DNA from: DATARH01 sp963734125
GTDB lineage: Bacteria; Pseudomonadota; Alphaproteobacteria; ATCC43930; CGMCC-115725
Assembly: GCA_963734125.1 (NCBI GenBank)
Contig: CAVTGB010000004.1
Span: forward strand, 1 to 64,000
DNA: 64,000 nucleotides
Direction: 5' to 3'
Below, in pieces: positions 35,887-44,457 of this stretch. The notes under the pieces were generated by a model. That model saw only the letters and a program-made list of their open reading frames with translations. It was not told the origin of the DNA and searched no databases. How positions within the stretch are numbered: the stretch's first letter is position 1; the number at the start of each line of letters is the position of its first letter. The translations under genes were made by a program, and so were the position numbers.

Positions 35887-37026
35887 TCAGTTGATTAATC
35901 CGTAAAACTTGCCGGCGTTCTCGCAGGTGATCTTGTGGATCGTGTCGGCCGGGAGGCCGGCGAATTGCTCCTCGATGTACTTCGAGGATTCGGGCCACAC
36001 ACCGTCGGGATGCGGGTAGTCCGACCCCCACATCAGGGTCTCGACCCCCATCTCGTCGATCAGTTTCGGGCCGATCCGGTCGAACTGGAAGGTCGCCCGG
36101 CACTGGCGGCGCCAGTATTCAGAGGGCTTCAGCTTCATCAGGTCGCGGAAGCGGTCCTCGAACTCGAAATCCATGCGGTCGAGCGCATAGGGAATCCAGC
36201 CGATGCCGCTTTCGCCAAAGCCGACCCGGAGGTTCGGATAGCGCTCGAGGACGCCGGCGCCGATGATCGCGGCGATGATGTTGATGAGGTTCATCTGGAA
36301 CCCGGCGACGCCGGTGAACTGCGCGGCGCGGCGCGAGGATTGCGGGGCCTGCTCGCGCACGCTCCTGGGCGTCGACGGGAAGGTGTGGAAGTGGAGCGGG
36401 AGCTGCACATCGCTGACCGCCTGCCATAACGGCTCCCAGACCGGGTGCCACATCGGCTCCATGTCCCACGAGCATGAGAGTTCGAGGCCCTTGAGGCCGA
36501 GTTTGGCGACGCGGTGGATCTCCTTGACGGCGGCGTCGATATCGCCATAGGGCAGGCAGGCGAGACCGATCTGGCGGTCGGGATAGTGACTGCAGAAATC
36601 CTTCAGCCAATCGTTGTAGATGCGCAGCATCTCGTTGGCGGCCTCGTGGTCCCGGACCCGCGAGGCGACCCCCAGGATGCCGAAGATGATCTCGGCGTCG
36701 ACGCCGTCCTTCTCCATTTCCTTGATGCGCAGATGCGGGTCGCCGGGGCGGCGCTCGCCCTTTTTGCCGGCGTCGTAGAGCCCGGTTTCGGCCATCTTGT
36801 CGACCCGGTAGTTCTGCCCCGGGACAAACGGCGCGCCGACCGAGCCGACGGCGCCGGGAATCCCCATCTGGACCCCGGCCTTGGTCACCCAGCGCGGGCC
36901 ATCGGGCCCATCTTCGACATAGGGCATGCGGTCTTTCAATTCGCGCCGCGCGCCCGAGGTAAACAATTCGGGCGGCAGCCACGGCAGGTCGAGATGGCAA
37001 TCAGCCGAAATCCTGCGGTACTGCAT
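35887..37026 (-). CDS. Amidohydrolase 2 family protein
   Basis: A 379-residue TIM-barrel metal hydrolase or decarboxylase of the ACMSD/amidohydrolase-2 type. ATG 37026 (MQYRRISADCHLDLPWLPPE) follows GCGGAGGACGCC. Features are the D-x-H motif SADCHLD near the N-terminus, EIIFGILGVASRVRD, LPLHFHTFPSTPRS with a metal His, RVGFGESGIGWIPYALDR, and the catalytic Asp in LMWGSDYPHPDG. Family members act on aromatic carboxylates, nitriles or lactones. Its pairing with the D-acylase-like amidohydrolase downstream suggests a common catabolic pathway, substrate unknown. Confidence 0.85.
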   Translation of the reverse strand: MQYRRISADCHLDLPWLPPELFTSGARRELKDRMPYVEDGPDGPRWVTKAGVQMGIPGAVGSVGAPFVPGQNYRVDKMAETGLYDAGKKGERRPGDPHLRIKEMEKDGVDAEIIFGILGVASRVRDHEAANEMLRIYNDWLKDFCSHYPDRQIGLACLPYGDIDAAVKEIHRVAKLGLKGLELSCSWDMEPMWHPVWEPLWQAVSDVQLPLHFHTFPSTPRSVREQAPQSSRRAAQFTGVAGFQMNLINIIAAIIGAGVLERYPNLRVGFGESGIGWIPYALDRMDFEFEDRFRDLMKLKPSEYWRRQCRATFQFDRIGPKLIDEMGVETLMWGSDYPHPDGVWPESSKYIEEQFAGLPADTIHKITCENAGKFYGLIN

Positions 37027-37136
37027 GGCGTCCTCCGCTCTGCTATTTTGCACAGTGTAAAGCAGATTTGGCGCGGCGATGTTCCCTATTTCCTCATCCT
37101 GCCATGCGCCCACTGCGCGCTCGCCCGGCAACGAGT

Positions 37137-37793
37137 CTACGGCATCGCAATCTTGTCGGACTTCTTGAGATTGCAGGTCTGGCAGAGAATTTGAATGTTC
37201 ATATCGGAATTTCCGCCGCCTTTTGCTAGGGGTATAATGTGATCAAAATGCAATTCCCGAGTAGATCCACACCGTACACAACAGCCACCGTCGCGTGTCC
37301 AAACCAGCAACTTGACTTCCTCGGGTATTGGATCGCGCCTCGGGCCAGACTTCTGAAATTCCGATGCGGCCTCCATGTTCGCCACGGCGGCACGAAGGTT
37401 GGTCAGTTCGGACTCTTCATCGTACACGGCCTTCTTAATCCGCAGCGTGACCTCGGCACGCTCAGAATCCCGCTTGACCGGACGCTCCGACATAAAGAGG
37501 CGTTCCTGGAAGTACATTAATGGGGTCGGGTGATCGCTACGTAAGATGAAAACCGGCGCGTCAGCAGGATACGACCGGCTAAGGAGCGGAGGCAGATCTA
37601 TTGTTATTCGGCGCTCACCCAGACCTTCGCCAATCACAAAATCCAATTTCCAGGCCGATTCCGGAATTGGATCAGCCGCCGGCAAAAGGCTGATAAGAAC
37701 GGCCGCTATGTCGCCTTGGGAGAACCTACGCGTTCCTGAGAACACGACCTCGCCATCGATGATGTCCGCAATTTTGTAGACCCTAATAGGCAT
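37137..37793 (-). CDS. HNH endonuclease
   Basis: A 218-residue protein; the ATG at 37793 (MPIRVYKIADIIDGEVVF) directly follows GGAGGGCG, which favours it over the longer open frame. The C-terminal third is a zinc-bound HNH domain: VWTRDGGCCVRCGS (C172, C175), LHFDHIIPLAKGGG (D184-H185), N199, and LCQTCNLKKSDKI (C204, C207, N208). The N-terminal 150 residues are of unknown fold and may recognise a target or partner. Codons and GC are clearly lower than in flanking genes, as in the two genes divergent from it. Likely part of a mobile or defence island. Confidence 0.85.
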   Translation of the reverse strand: MPIRVYKIADIIDGEVVFSGTRRFSQGDIAAVLISLLPAADPIPESAWKLDFVIGEGLGERRITIDLPPLLSRSYPADAPVFILRSDHPTPLMYFQERLFMSERPVKRDSERAEVTLRIKKAVYDEESELTNLRAAVANMEAASEFQKSGPRRDPIPEEVKLLVWTRDGGCCVRCGSTRELHFDHIIPLAKGGGNSDMNIQILCQTCNLKKSDKIAMP

Positions 37794-37957
37794 CGCCCTC
37801 CGATCCGCGACGACGGCCCATCGGGCAGCGAGTTGGCTTGGTTCGCCAAAGCGAGCGTCGCACTCGCAACCATCATTATGGCACATTCTCCGAAGACGCA
37901 TCATATGGATGGTCTGACCGGCTGGCGATGCCGAACCGACGCGTCTTGGAGCGAGAC

Positions 37958-38242
37958 ATGACTAGCGACGAGGACTTCCTGGCGACCGTGCAAGCCTTTG
38001 TGAAGCAGAAATGGAAACCGCACAATCCATGTGAGCGATGTGGGTGCTCCGAATGGTCGATATTGCCGGGCAAAGAAACGGTCGTAAGTTTAAATGCTGC
38101 TAACCCCGAGGCGCCGAATCGCGAGCCGTCCCGCGATGCAGTAGAATTTGTCCCGATATATTGCAATAACTGTGGATATACAGTGAACGTTTTCATGGGG
38201 GTATTTATGGAATGGCTGACCAAGAACCGCCAGACAACGTAA
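37958..38242 (+). CDS. Zinc-ribbon protein of unknown function
   Basis: A 94-residue protein starting MTSDEDFLATVQAFVKQKW; ATG 37958 follows TTGGAG, though the frame is open from 37838. Two metal-binding pairs are visible: CERCGC in the N-terminal half and CNNCGY in the C-terminal half, which suit a single zinc ribbon, with a hydrophobic end VNVFMGVFMEWL. It overlaps the next ORF by 31 bases, indicating coupling, and is divergent from the HNH gene. No named family recognised. Confidence 0.6.
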   Translation: MTSDEDFLATVQAFVKQKWKPHNPCERCGCSEWSILPGKETVVSLNAANPEAPNREPSRDAVEFVPIYCNNCGYTVNVFMGVFMEWLTKNRQTT

Positions 38243-38514
38243 TAGGCCGCGGCCGGTTCACACCTGCCCCGAGCGGATCGGGTCCCGACGATCCGACCGT
38301 GGGCGCCCGTCTGGCTGCGCTTGAGACTGCGGTTCGCGAAATACGGCAGGAGCTGCAATCGATTCGATTAGATTTGGCGGAGATCAAGGGGAGGCTGTCG
38401 AATTTGCCAACAACGTTTCAGCTCGTCTTCATGCAAGGGACCATTATCATTGCCGTCTTTGCCGGCGCGATCGGGCTGTCGTTCGCGTTAATGAAATTCG
38501 CTTCGGGCTACTGA
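38212..38514 (+). CDS. Small coiled-coil protein with one membrane helix
   Basis: A 100-residue protein starting MADQEPPDNVIGRG. The middle (LAALETAVREIRQELQSIRL) is a heptad-like coiled coil and the C-terminus has one hydrophobic helix (GTIIIAVFAGAIGLSFALM), so it is a tail-anchored membrane protein with a cytoplasmic coil. The layout resembles small proteins common near phage or accessory genes, without proving one. It overlaps the zinc-ribbon gene by 31 bases. Confidence 0.6.
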   Translation: MADQEPPDNVIGRGRFTPAPSGSGPDDPTVGARLAALETAVREIRQELQSIRLDLAEIKGRLSNLPTTFQLVFMQGTIIIAVFAGAIGLSFALMKFASGY

Positions 38515-38515
38515 G

Positions 38516-40136
38516 CTACCCCGCCCGCGCATCCTCCAATATCATCGCGGCGCATTTTTCGCCGATCATGATCGAGGGGGCGTTGGTGTTGCCGCCGGGG
38601 ACTTGCGGCATGATCGAGGCGTCGGCGACGCGCAGCCCGGTGATCCCGTAGACCCGGAGGCGCGGATCGACGACGGCGTTGACCTCGCGGCCCATCCGGC
38701 AGGTGCCGACCGGATGCAGGTTGGAGACGCCGCGCAGCCGGATTTCCTCGATCAGCTGGTCGTCGCTCTGGACGGCGGGGCCGGGGATGACCTCCTCAAC
38801 GACATAGGGCTTGAGCGCCGGCTGTTCGGCGATCTTGCGGCTGATCCGGGTGCCGTAGATCAGCGCCTGGAAATCATAGTCGCTGGCGAGAAAGTTGAAC
38901 TGGATCGCCGGCGGGGCAAGCGGGTCCGGGCTCTTGATCCGGACGGTGCCGCGGCCTTCCGGGCGCAGATGCACCGGGGAGAACGTAAAGGCGGAAAACG
39001 GGTGCGGCTTGATCCCGGTGCGCATCCGCTCGTAGGCGCTCCAGCCGAACATGTTGATCTGCAGGTCGGGCTGCTCAAGCCGCGGGTCGCTCTTGACGAG
39101 GGCGCCGGCATAGATCCCGGCATTCGACAGATGCCCGGAGCGGTTGACCGCGTATTGCACGCCGGCCTGCAGCTTGCGCATCGCGCTCATCGCCAGATCG
39201 TTGATCGTCACCGGCTGGGCGCAGCGCCACACCAGATAGGTGTTGAAATGGTCGTGCAGATCGGCGCCGACCCCGGGCATGTCGCGCACCACCGGGATGC
39301 CGAGCTGCTGCAGGAGAGCGGCCGGGCCCAGCCCCGACAATTGCAACAGTTGCGGCGACCCGTAGACCCCGCCCGAGACGACGATCTCGCGGCGGCAGCG
39401 CGCGGTCATCAGGCCCGCCGGCGTGCGGTATTCGACGCCGACCGCGCGGCCGTCCTCGATCAAGACGCGGGTCGCGTGCGCGTTGGTGGCGATCGTCAGG
39501 TTGGCACGGTTCTTCGCCGGGCGCAGATAGGCCTTCGCCGCGCTCCAGCGCCGGCGGTTGCCGGTCGTCGTCTGGTAATAGCCGACGCCTTCCTGGCGGG
39601 CGCCGTTGAAATCGGGGTTGGCCGGGATGCCGGCCTCGACCGCCGCCTGAACCATCGCGTCGCCCAACGGCGTCTTCACCGGGTTCGACACCTTGAGCGG
39701 CCCGCCGACCCCGTGGAATTCGTCGGCGCCGCGCTCCTGGTTTTCCGCCTTCTTGAAGAACGGCAGGACCGAATCCCAGTCCCAGCCCTCGCAGCCGCGC
39801 TGGCGCCAGTTGTCGTAGTCGCGACGGGGTCCCGCGCATGTAGACCATGCCGTTGATCGAGCTGGTGCCGCCCAAGACCTTGCCGCGCGGCTGGTAGAGG
39901 GTGCGGCCGTTGAGCTGCGCCTCGGGCTCGCTCTCGAACATCCAGTTGACCCTGGGGTCGGTGTAGGTCTTGGTGTAGCCGAGCGGGATGTGGATCCAGG
40001 GGTTGCTGTCCGGGCCGCCGGCTTCGAGCAGCAGCACGCGATAGCGCCCGGATTCGCTGAGCCGCGCCGCGACCGGGCACCCCGCCGAGCCGGCGCCGGT
40101 GACGATGAAGTCGAAAGTTTCTGCCGCCTCTGTCAC
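38516..40136 (-). CDS. GMC family FAD-dependent oxidoreductase, choline dehydrogenase-like (one frameshift)
   Basis: The reconstructed protein is about 540 residues, starting at GTG 40136 (VTEAAETFDFIVTGAGSAGC) after AGGGGCA. Motifs: FAD-binding GAGSAGCPVAARLSES with distal acidic LLLEAGG, GMC signature 1 in YQPRGKVLGGTSSINGMVYM, signature 2 in SGGVYGSPQLLQLSGLGP, and the C-terminal catalytic pair in NLHPVGTCRMG and PGGNTNAPSIMIGEKCA. A +1 insertion near 39829 breaks the frame; removing one base restores RGTPRDYDNWRQRGCEGW. It oxidises primary alcohols; choline, polyethylene glycol or other alcohols are all possible. It reads away from minCDE. Confidence 0.88.
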
Positions 40137-40216
40137 GCTGTGCCCCTGATCTGCGGTGATTGCCTCGCCGGGCACGATAGCCAAAGCCCGCTCGCTCGGG
40201 AAGGGCGCCGGCCAGC

Positions 40217-41016
40217 ATGGCCCGGAAAGCCGTTGCGGTAGCCGCGATTTGGCGCTACCCCGTTCACGGCAGGGCAACTTCGGCGGCGCCGGTCGGTTGG
40301 ATGGCGGGCAACCTCGTTCAGGGCGCTCTGTTCACCGTGATGGTGGTTCGCGCCGGCATGCTGCGCGATCCCGCCTTCGCCGACGAGTTGGCGCAGCAGA
40401 TCGAGCGCAGCCCGCGGTTTTTTCAGAACGCGCCGGTGGTGCTCGACCTGAACGGCGCCGAGGGCTTCGCCGCCGCGGCGGATTTTACCCAGGCCGGCGA
40501 GCATAGTTGCGCGAGCACACGCTGGCGCTGGTCGGCGTTCAGAATGCCGAGCCGGCGCAGGCTCACCGCCGCTGCCGCGGCCGGGCTGGCGAGCTTCGCC
40601 CCGAGCGCCGGCCAGCCGGGTCGCCGCGCCGCGCGGCCCGCCGCTGCCTCTGTGGCGGCACCGGCACCGGCGGCGCCCCCGCCGCGCGCCCCGCGGCGCG
40701 CCTCGTCACGACGCCGGTGCGCTCGGGGACGCAGATCTATGCCCGCGGCACCGATCTCATCGTCACCGCGTCGGTCAGCCCGGGCGCCGAACTGGTCGCC
40801 GACGGCAACATCCACGTCTACGGCCCGCTGCGCGGCCGCGCGCTCGCCGGGGCGAGCGGCGATACGGCCGCGCGAATCTTCTGTTCGCGGCTCGAAGCCG
40901 AGCTCGTCAGCATCGCCGGGCATTATCTCGTCAGCGAGCAACTGCCGCCCGAGCAGCAGGGATTTCCGGTGCAGATCGCGCTTGTCGATGATCGGTTGAC
41001 CGTCACCCGAAATTAA
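40217..41016 (+). CDS. minC: Septum site-determining protein MinC (frameshifted)
   Basis: FtsZ-ring inhibitor that works with MinD. The N-terminal domain (GALFTVMVVRAGMLRDPAFA, APVVLDLNG) and the C-terminal beta-helix that binds MinD (VRSGTQIYARGTDLIVTASV, GAELVADGNIHVYGPLRGRA, ARIFCSRLEAELVSIAGHYL) are clear. Several single-base indels lie between about 40484 and 40710: frames change around REHTLALVGVQNAEP and through the Ala/Pro-rich linker. It is the first gene of minCDE; minD follows after 123 bases. Confidence 0.9.
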
Positions 41017-41139
41017 CGCCAGATCATTTGCGATCAGGGTTGCTGCGATTAAGGTTGCGCGCCGGTCTTCTCGCGCCGGAAAATGACCGTGCCGGGCAGC
41101 GGGCCGCCGATTGGACAAAAGCGAGGCGAGGGGAGAATT

Positions 41140-41952
41140 TTGGCGAAGGTCGTGGTCATCACATCGGGCAAGGGCGGGGTCGGCAAGACCACGACCGCAG
41201 CCGCCTTTGCCGCCGGGCTGGCGCTGCGCGGGCACAAGACCGTGGTCATCGATTTCGATGTGGGCTTGCGCAACCTCGACCTGATCATGGGGTGCGAGCG
41301 CCGCGTCGTGTTCGATTTCATCAATGTCATCAATGGTGATGCCAACCTCAACCAGGCGCTGATCAAGGACAAGCGCAACGACAACCTCTACATCTTTCCA
41401 ACCTCGCAAACCCGCGACAAGGATGCGCTCCGGCGCGAGGGAGTGGACCGGGTGCTGGAGGAACTGAAGCAGCAGTTCGATTACATCATCTGCGACAGCC
41501 CGGCCGGGATCGAGCACGGCGCGATCACCGCGCTTTATTTCGCCGACAGCGCGATCATCGTGACCAACCCGGAAGTCTCCTCGGTGCGCGACAGCGACCG
41601 CATCATCGGCATCCTCGCCTCGCGCTCGCGCCGGGCCGAGCGCAACGAGCCGCCGGTCGAACTTAATCTGCTATTGACCCGCTATGACCCGGGGCGGGTC
41701 GTCAAGGGCGAGATGCTGACCGTCGAGGACGTCAAGGAGATCCTGTCGATCCCGCTCTTGGGCGTGATCCCCGAATCCGAATCGGTGCTGCGCGCCTCCA
41801 ACACCGGGACCCCGGTCGCCTTCGACAACGATAGTCTCGCCGGCCGCGCCTATCTCGACGCGGTCGCGCGGTTTCTCGGCGAGCAGCGCGAGATGCGCTT
41901 CGTCAAACCCGAGCGCCGCAACTTTCTGCGCGTCTTGTTCGGTAGGGCGTGA
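41140..41952 (+). CDS. minD: Septum site-determining ATPase MinD
   Basis: A 270-residue ParA-family ATPase that recruits MinC to the membrane. The TTG at 41140 (MAKVVVITSGKGGVGKTTT) is placed after AGGGGAG and gives the usual length; the frame is open from ATG 41083. The deviant Walker A is KGGVGKT, followed by DFDVGLRNLDLIMG, YIICDSPAGIEHGAITAL and the C-terminal amphipathic membrane-targeting helix RNFLRVLFGRA. Its TGA overlaps the minE ATG by one base. Confidence 0.97.
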   Translation: MAKVVVITSGKGGVGKTTTAAAFAAGLALRGHKTVVIDFDVGLRNLDLIMGCERRVVFDFINVINGDANLNQALIKDKRNDNLYIFPTSQTRDKDALRREGVDRVLEELKQQFDYIICDSPAGIEHGAITALYFADSAIIVTNPEVSSVRDSDRIIGILASRSRRAERNEPPVELNLLLTRYDPGRVVKGEMLTVEDVKEILSIPLLGVIPESESVLRASNTGTPVAFDNDSLAGRAYLDAVARFLGEQREMRFVKPERRNFLRVLFGRA

Positions 41953-42266
41953 TGGGTCTGTTCAATCTGTTTTTCTCGCCGCACCGCCACAGCGCCGCGA
42001 TCGCCAAGGAGCGCCTGAAGATCGTCTTGGCGCACGAGCGGGCCGGCAGGCACGCGCCGGATTTCCTGCCGAAGCTGCAGAAAGAGCTGATCGACGTCGT
42101 GTGCCGCTACGTCGAGATCCGCGAGGACATGATCCGCGTCAATCTCGGCAAATCGGGCGAAACTTCGCTCCTCGAGATCAACATCGAGTTCGACGGCGCC
42201 AAGCCGATGCCGGCCCCCTCGCGTGGCCCGCTCGCCGCCGTGGCGCCCCCTGCCAAATCGGGCTGA
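41952..42266 (+). CDS. minE: Cell division topological specificity factor MinE
   Basis: A 104-residue MinE starting MGLFNLFFSPHRHSAAIAKE. The N-terminal amphipathic segment and the anti-MinCD helix (AIAKERLKIVLAHERAG) are followed by the dimerising beta domain (LPKLQKELIDVVCRYVEI, LLEINIEFDG). It stimulates MinD ATPase to drive pole-to-pole oscillation. The start overlaps minD by one base (TGATG), so the two are translationally coupled. Confidence 0.96.
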   Translation: MGLFNLFFSPHRHSAAIAKERLKIVLAHERAGRHAPDFLPKLQKELIDVVCRYVEIREDMIRVNLGKSGETSLLEINIEFDGAKPMPAPSRGPLAAVAPPAKSG

Positions 42267-42280
42267 ACCGATCCGCGAGT

Positions 42281-42345
42281 ATTCTTCCCCGCGGAAGCCG
42301 AGACCATTCGTATCCCTGGATACGGGCTTTCGTCGGCGCCACCAC
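42281..42345. repeat. Degenerate palindromic repeat related to family A
   Basis: The stretch contains CCGCGGAAGC and GGGCTTTCGTCGGCG as decayed inverse arms of the 'CCCGCGAAAGCGGG' type. It lies between minE and the cupin gene and is too diverged for certainty. Confidence 0.35.
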
Positions 42346-42387
42346 CGGTTTGGAAATCGAAGTGCATCGAGTGAAGAGGTTGGAGCC

Positions 42388-42768
42388 ATGCCTGGCACCC
42401 TGATCCAACACGTCTCGGAGATCGCGGCTTATTCGCCGCCGGCGCATTCCGGCACGGTCAACCGCCGCCTTGTTGGGCGCGAGTTCGGCGCCGGGTTCGA
42501 GATGATCCTCGGGCGGGTTGCACCGGGGGGCGAAGCCAGCCGGCATTATCATGTCGAGGAGGCTCAGATCGTCTATATCCTCAAGGGCGAGGCGGACATT
42601 GCGCTGGGTGAAGACGCGCCGCGGCGGGTCGGCCCCGGCACCGTCATCCGCATCCCGAAGGGGCTGGCGCACGAGGTGGTCACCGCGGGCGAGGAAACGC
42701 TCGAGTGCCTCGTCCTCTACGCCCCGCCCCTGGGGCCGCACGGCTTTGTCGAGGTGCCGCGCAAGTAG
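42388..42768 (+). CDS. Cupin-domain protein
   Basis: A 126-residue single-domain cupin; ATG 42388 (MPGTLIQHVSEIAAYSPP) follows TTGGAG. Motif 1 is PGGEASRHYHVEEAQIVYIL (the H-x-H-x3-E metal set) and motif 2 is PGTVIRIPKGLAHEVV with the second His. Probably binds a metal and either is an oxygenase/isomerase or senses a small ligand. It precedes the aconitase X genes by 5 bases on the same strand, so it likely serves the same pathway. Confidence 0.85.
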   Translation: MPGTLIQHVSEIAAYSPPAHSGTVNRRLVGREFGAGFEMILGRVAPGGEASRHYHVEEAQIVYILKGEADIALGEDAPRRVGPGTVIRIPKGLAHEVVTAGEETLECLVLYAPPLGPHGFVEVPRK

Positions 42769-42773
42769 CCCTA

Positions 42774-44000
42774 ATGCGCCTCACTGACGAAGAACAGGCG
42801 ATGCGCGCCGGCGAACTCGGCGAACCGCGGCGTTGGGCATTGGAGCATCAGATCGCGGTCGGCGAGTTCTTCGACGCCGAGGGTCTCGTGCCTATATCGC
42901 AGGCCCATATCATGGCCGATACGGAGTCGCTCGGTGAAGCTGGGGTGGGCTTCCTCGAAAGCCTCGCGGCACGGCCCGAGGCCGAGCGGCGGGTGCGGGT
43001 CCCGACGCTCACCGATCCGCGCGGGCTCGATGTCGCGGTCTATAAGCGGCTCGGACAGAGCGAGGCGATGCGGGCGCTCGAAGCTCGGGCGATCGCGGCG
43101 CTGCGGGCTTTCGGCGTCCTGATGACCGACACCTGCATCAATTACCAGACGATCATGCCGCCCACTCGCGGCGAACATCTGGCGATGGGCGACACCGGCG
43201 TCGTCATCTATTCGAACAGCGTTTTCGGCGCGCGCAGCAATTTCGAGGGCGGGCCATCGGCGCTCGCCGCCGCGCTGACCGGGCGCACCCCGCGTTACGG
43301 CTATCACCTCGACGAATGCCGCCGCCCGACCCGGCGCTTCCGCCTCGACCATCGACCACGCGACCTCAGCGAATGGGGCGCGCTCGGTGGCATCGTCGGC
43401 CAGGCCTGCGGCTCCTATTGGGAGGTGCCGCTGATCGAGGGCGTCGAGGAAATCCCCGGTTCCGACGCGCTGAAGCATTTCGGCGCGGCGATGGCGAGCT
43501 TTGGGTCGGTGGCGCTGTTCCACATGCCGGGGATCACCCCGGAGCCGGCAAAGGGGCGGCCGCAACGTCCGCACACGATCGGCCGCGACGCGATCGAGGC
43601 GTTTGTCGCGGCCTATGGCGCCACCGGCGACAAGGTCGATGTCGTCGTTTTCGCTGCGCCGCAGCTCTCGCTCGTCGAGATGGCGGCGCTTGCCGATGCG
43701 CTCGACGGCCGGCACGTGCATGAGGAGACAACGCTCCTCGTCGCAACTTCGCCCGAGATCAAATACGCCGCCGACCGCATGGGGTTGACCCGCCGCATCG
43801 AAGCGACCGGTGCCATCGTCGCCGCCGGCATCTGCTTCTACCAGAGCTATGCCGGGGAGCTGGCCGAAGCCAATGGCTGGAAGCGGCTGATGACCAATTC
43901 GGCGAAGCTCGTCAACATCATCGGCGGCTATGGTTACCGCCCGACCCTGGCGAGCCTGGAGCGCTGCATCGCCTCCGCGGTGGCCGGACGGGTCGTCTGA
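42774..44000 (+). CDS. Aconitase X catalytic (large) subunit
   Basis: A 408-residue AcnX (DUF521) protein. ATG 42774 (MRLTDEEQAMRAGELGEPRR) is 5 bases after the cupin gene. Blocks: VPISQAHIMADTESLGEAG, MTDTCINYQTIMPPTRGEH, YSNSVFGARSNFEGGPSALA, GRTPRYGYHLDE and the C-terminal TNSAKLVNIIGGYGYRP. Bacterial AcnX enzymes dehydrate hydroxyproline isomers or similar beta-hydroxy acids with an Fe-S cluster. The small swivel subunit is separate and overlaps this stop, the two-subunit bacterial arrangement. Confidence 0.88.
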   Translation: MRLTDEEQAMRAGELGEPRRWALEHQIAVGEFFDAEGLVPISQAHIMADTESLGEAGVGFLESLAARPEAERRVRVPTLTDPRGLDVAVYKRLGQSEAMRALEARAIAALRAFGVLMTDTCINYQTIMPPTRGEHLAMGDTGVVIYSNSVFGARSNFEGGPSALAAALTGRTPRYGYHLDECRRPTRRFRLDHRPRDLSEWGALGGIVGQACGSYWEVPLIEGVEEIPGSDALKHFGAAMASFGSVALFHMPGITPEPAKGRPQRPHTIGRDAIEAFVAAYGATGDKVDVVVFAAPQLSLVEMAALADALDGRHVHEETTLLVATSPEIKYAADRMGLTRRIEATGAIVAAGICFYQSYAGELAEANGWKRLMTNSAKLVNIIGGYGYRPTLASLERCIASAVAGRVV

Positions 44001-44416
44001 TGCCGATCGTTCTCAAATGCCACAAGGGCATCGGTCCGGCGGTGACAGGCACCGCACTCGTCGCAACGGACAATTTCAGCGCGCGCTACGATCTCGACCG
44101 TAAAGCCGGGACCTTCTCGCGCCCGACCCACCACCTCGCCGGGCAGAGCTATGCTGGCCGCATCCTCGTGCTCAATGAGGCCAAGGGCGGGGTCGCCACC
44201 GCCTGGATGCTGCGCGACATGCAGGAACGCGGGATCGTCCCGCTGGCGCTTGTCTTCAACCGGGTCAACCCGATCCTCGCGCAAGGCGCCGCCTTCGCCG
44301 GGCTCGCGCTGGTCGACCGCTTTGAGGGCGACGTCACCAGCCTGGTCCGCAGCGGCGACCGCCTGCGCGTCGATCCCGGCGCCGGGGTCGTGGAGATTTT
44401 GGATCGTGACTGCTAA
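44000..44416 (+). CDS. Aconitase X swivel (small) subunit
   Basis: A 138-residue DUF126 swivel-domain protein starting MPIVLKCHKGIGPAVTG; its ATG overlaps the TGA of the large subunit (TGATG). Conserved blocks are THHLAGQSYAGRILVL and VNPILAQGAAFAGLALVDRF. The loop that in many relatives reads G-S-S here reads NEAKGGVATAWML, so the classical Ser is missing, which points to a different substrate class or a different subfamily. Confidence 0.85.
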   Translation: MPIVLKCHKGIGPAVTGTALVATDNFSARYDLDRKAGTFSRPTHHLAGQSYAGRILVLNEAKGGVATAWMLRDMQERGIVPLALVFNRVNPILAQGAAFAGLALVDRFEGDVTSLVRSGDRLRVDPGAGVVEILDRDC

Positions 44417-44457
44417 AGCCGCTATAGTCTGCGGCGGCGCATCGGAGAAAGAGGCAC

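Noticed and set aside
37027..37131. Upstream extension of the amidohydrolase-2 gene
   Set aside because: ATG 37026 has a good ribosome site and begins at the conserved N-terminus; the extra 35 residues are not family-like.
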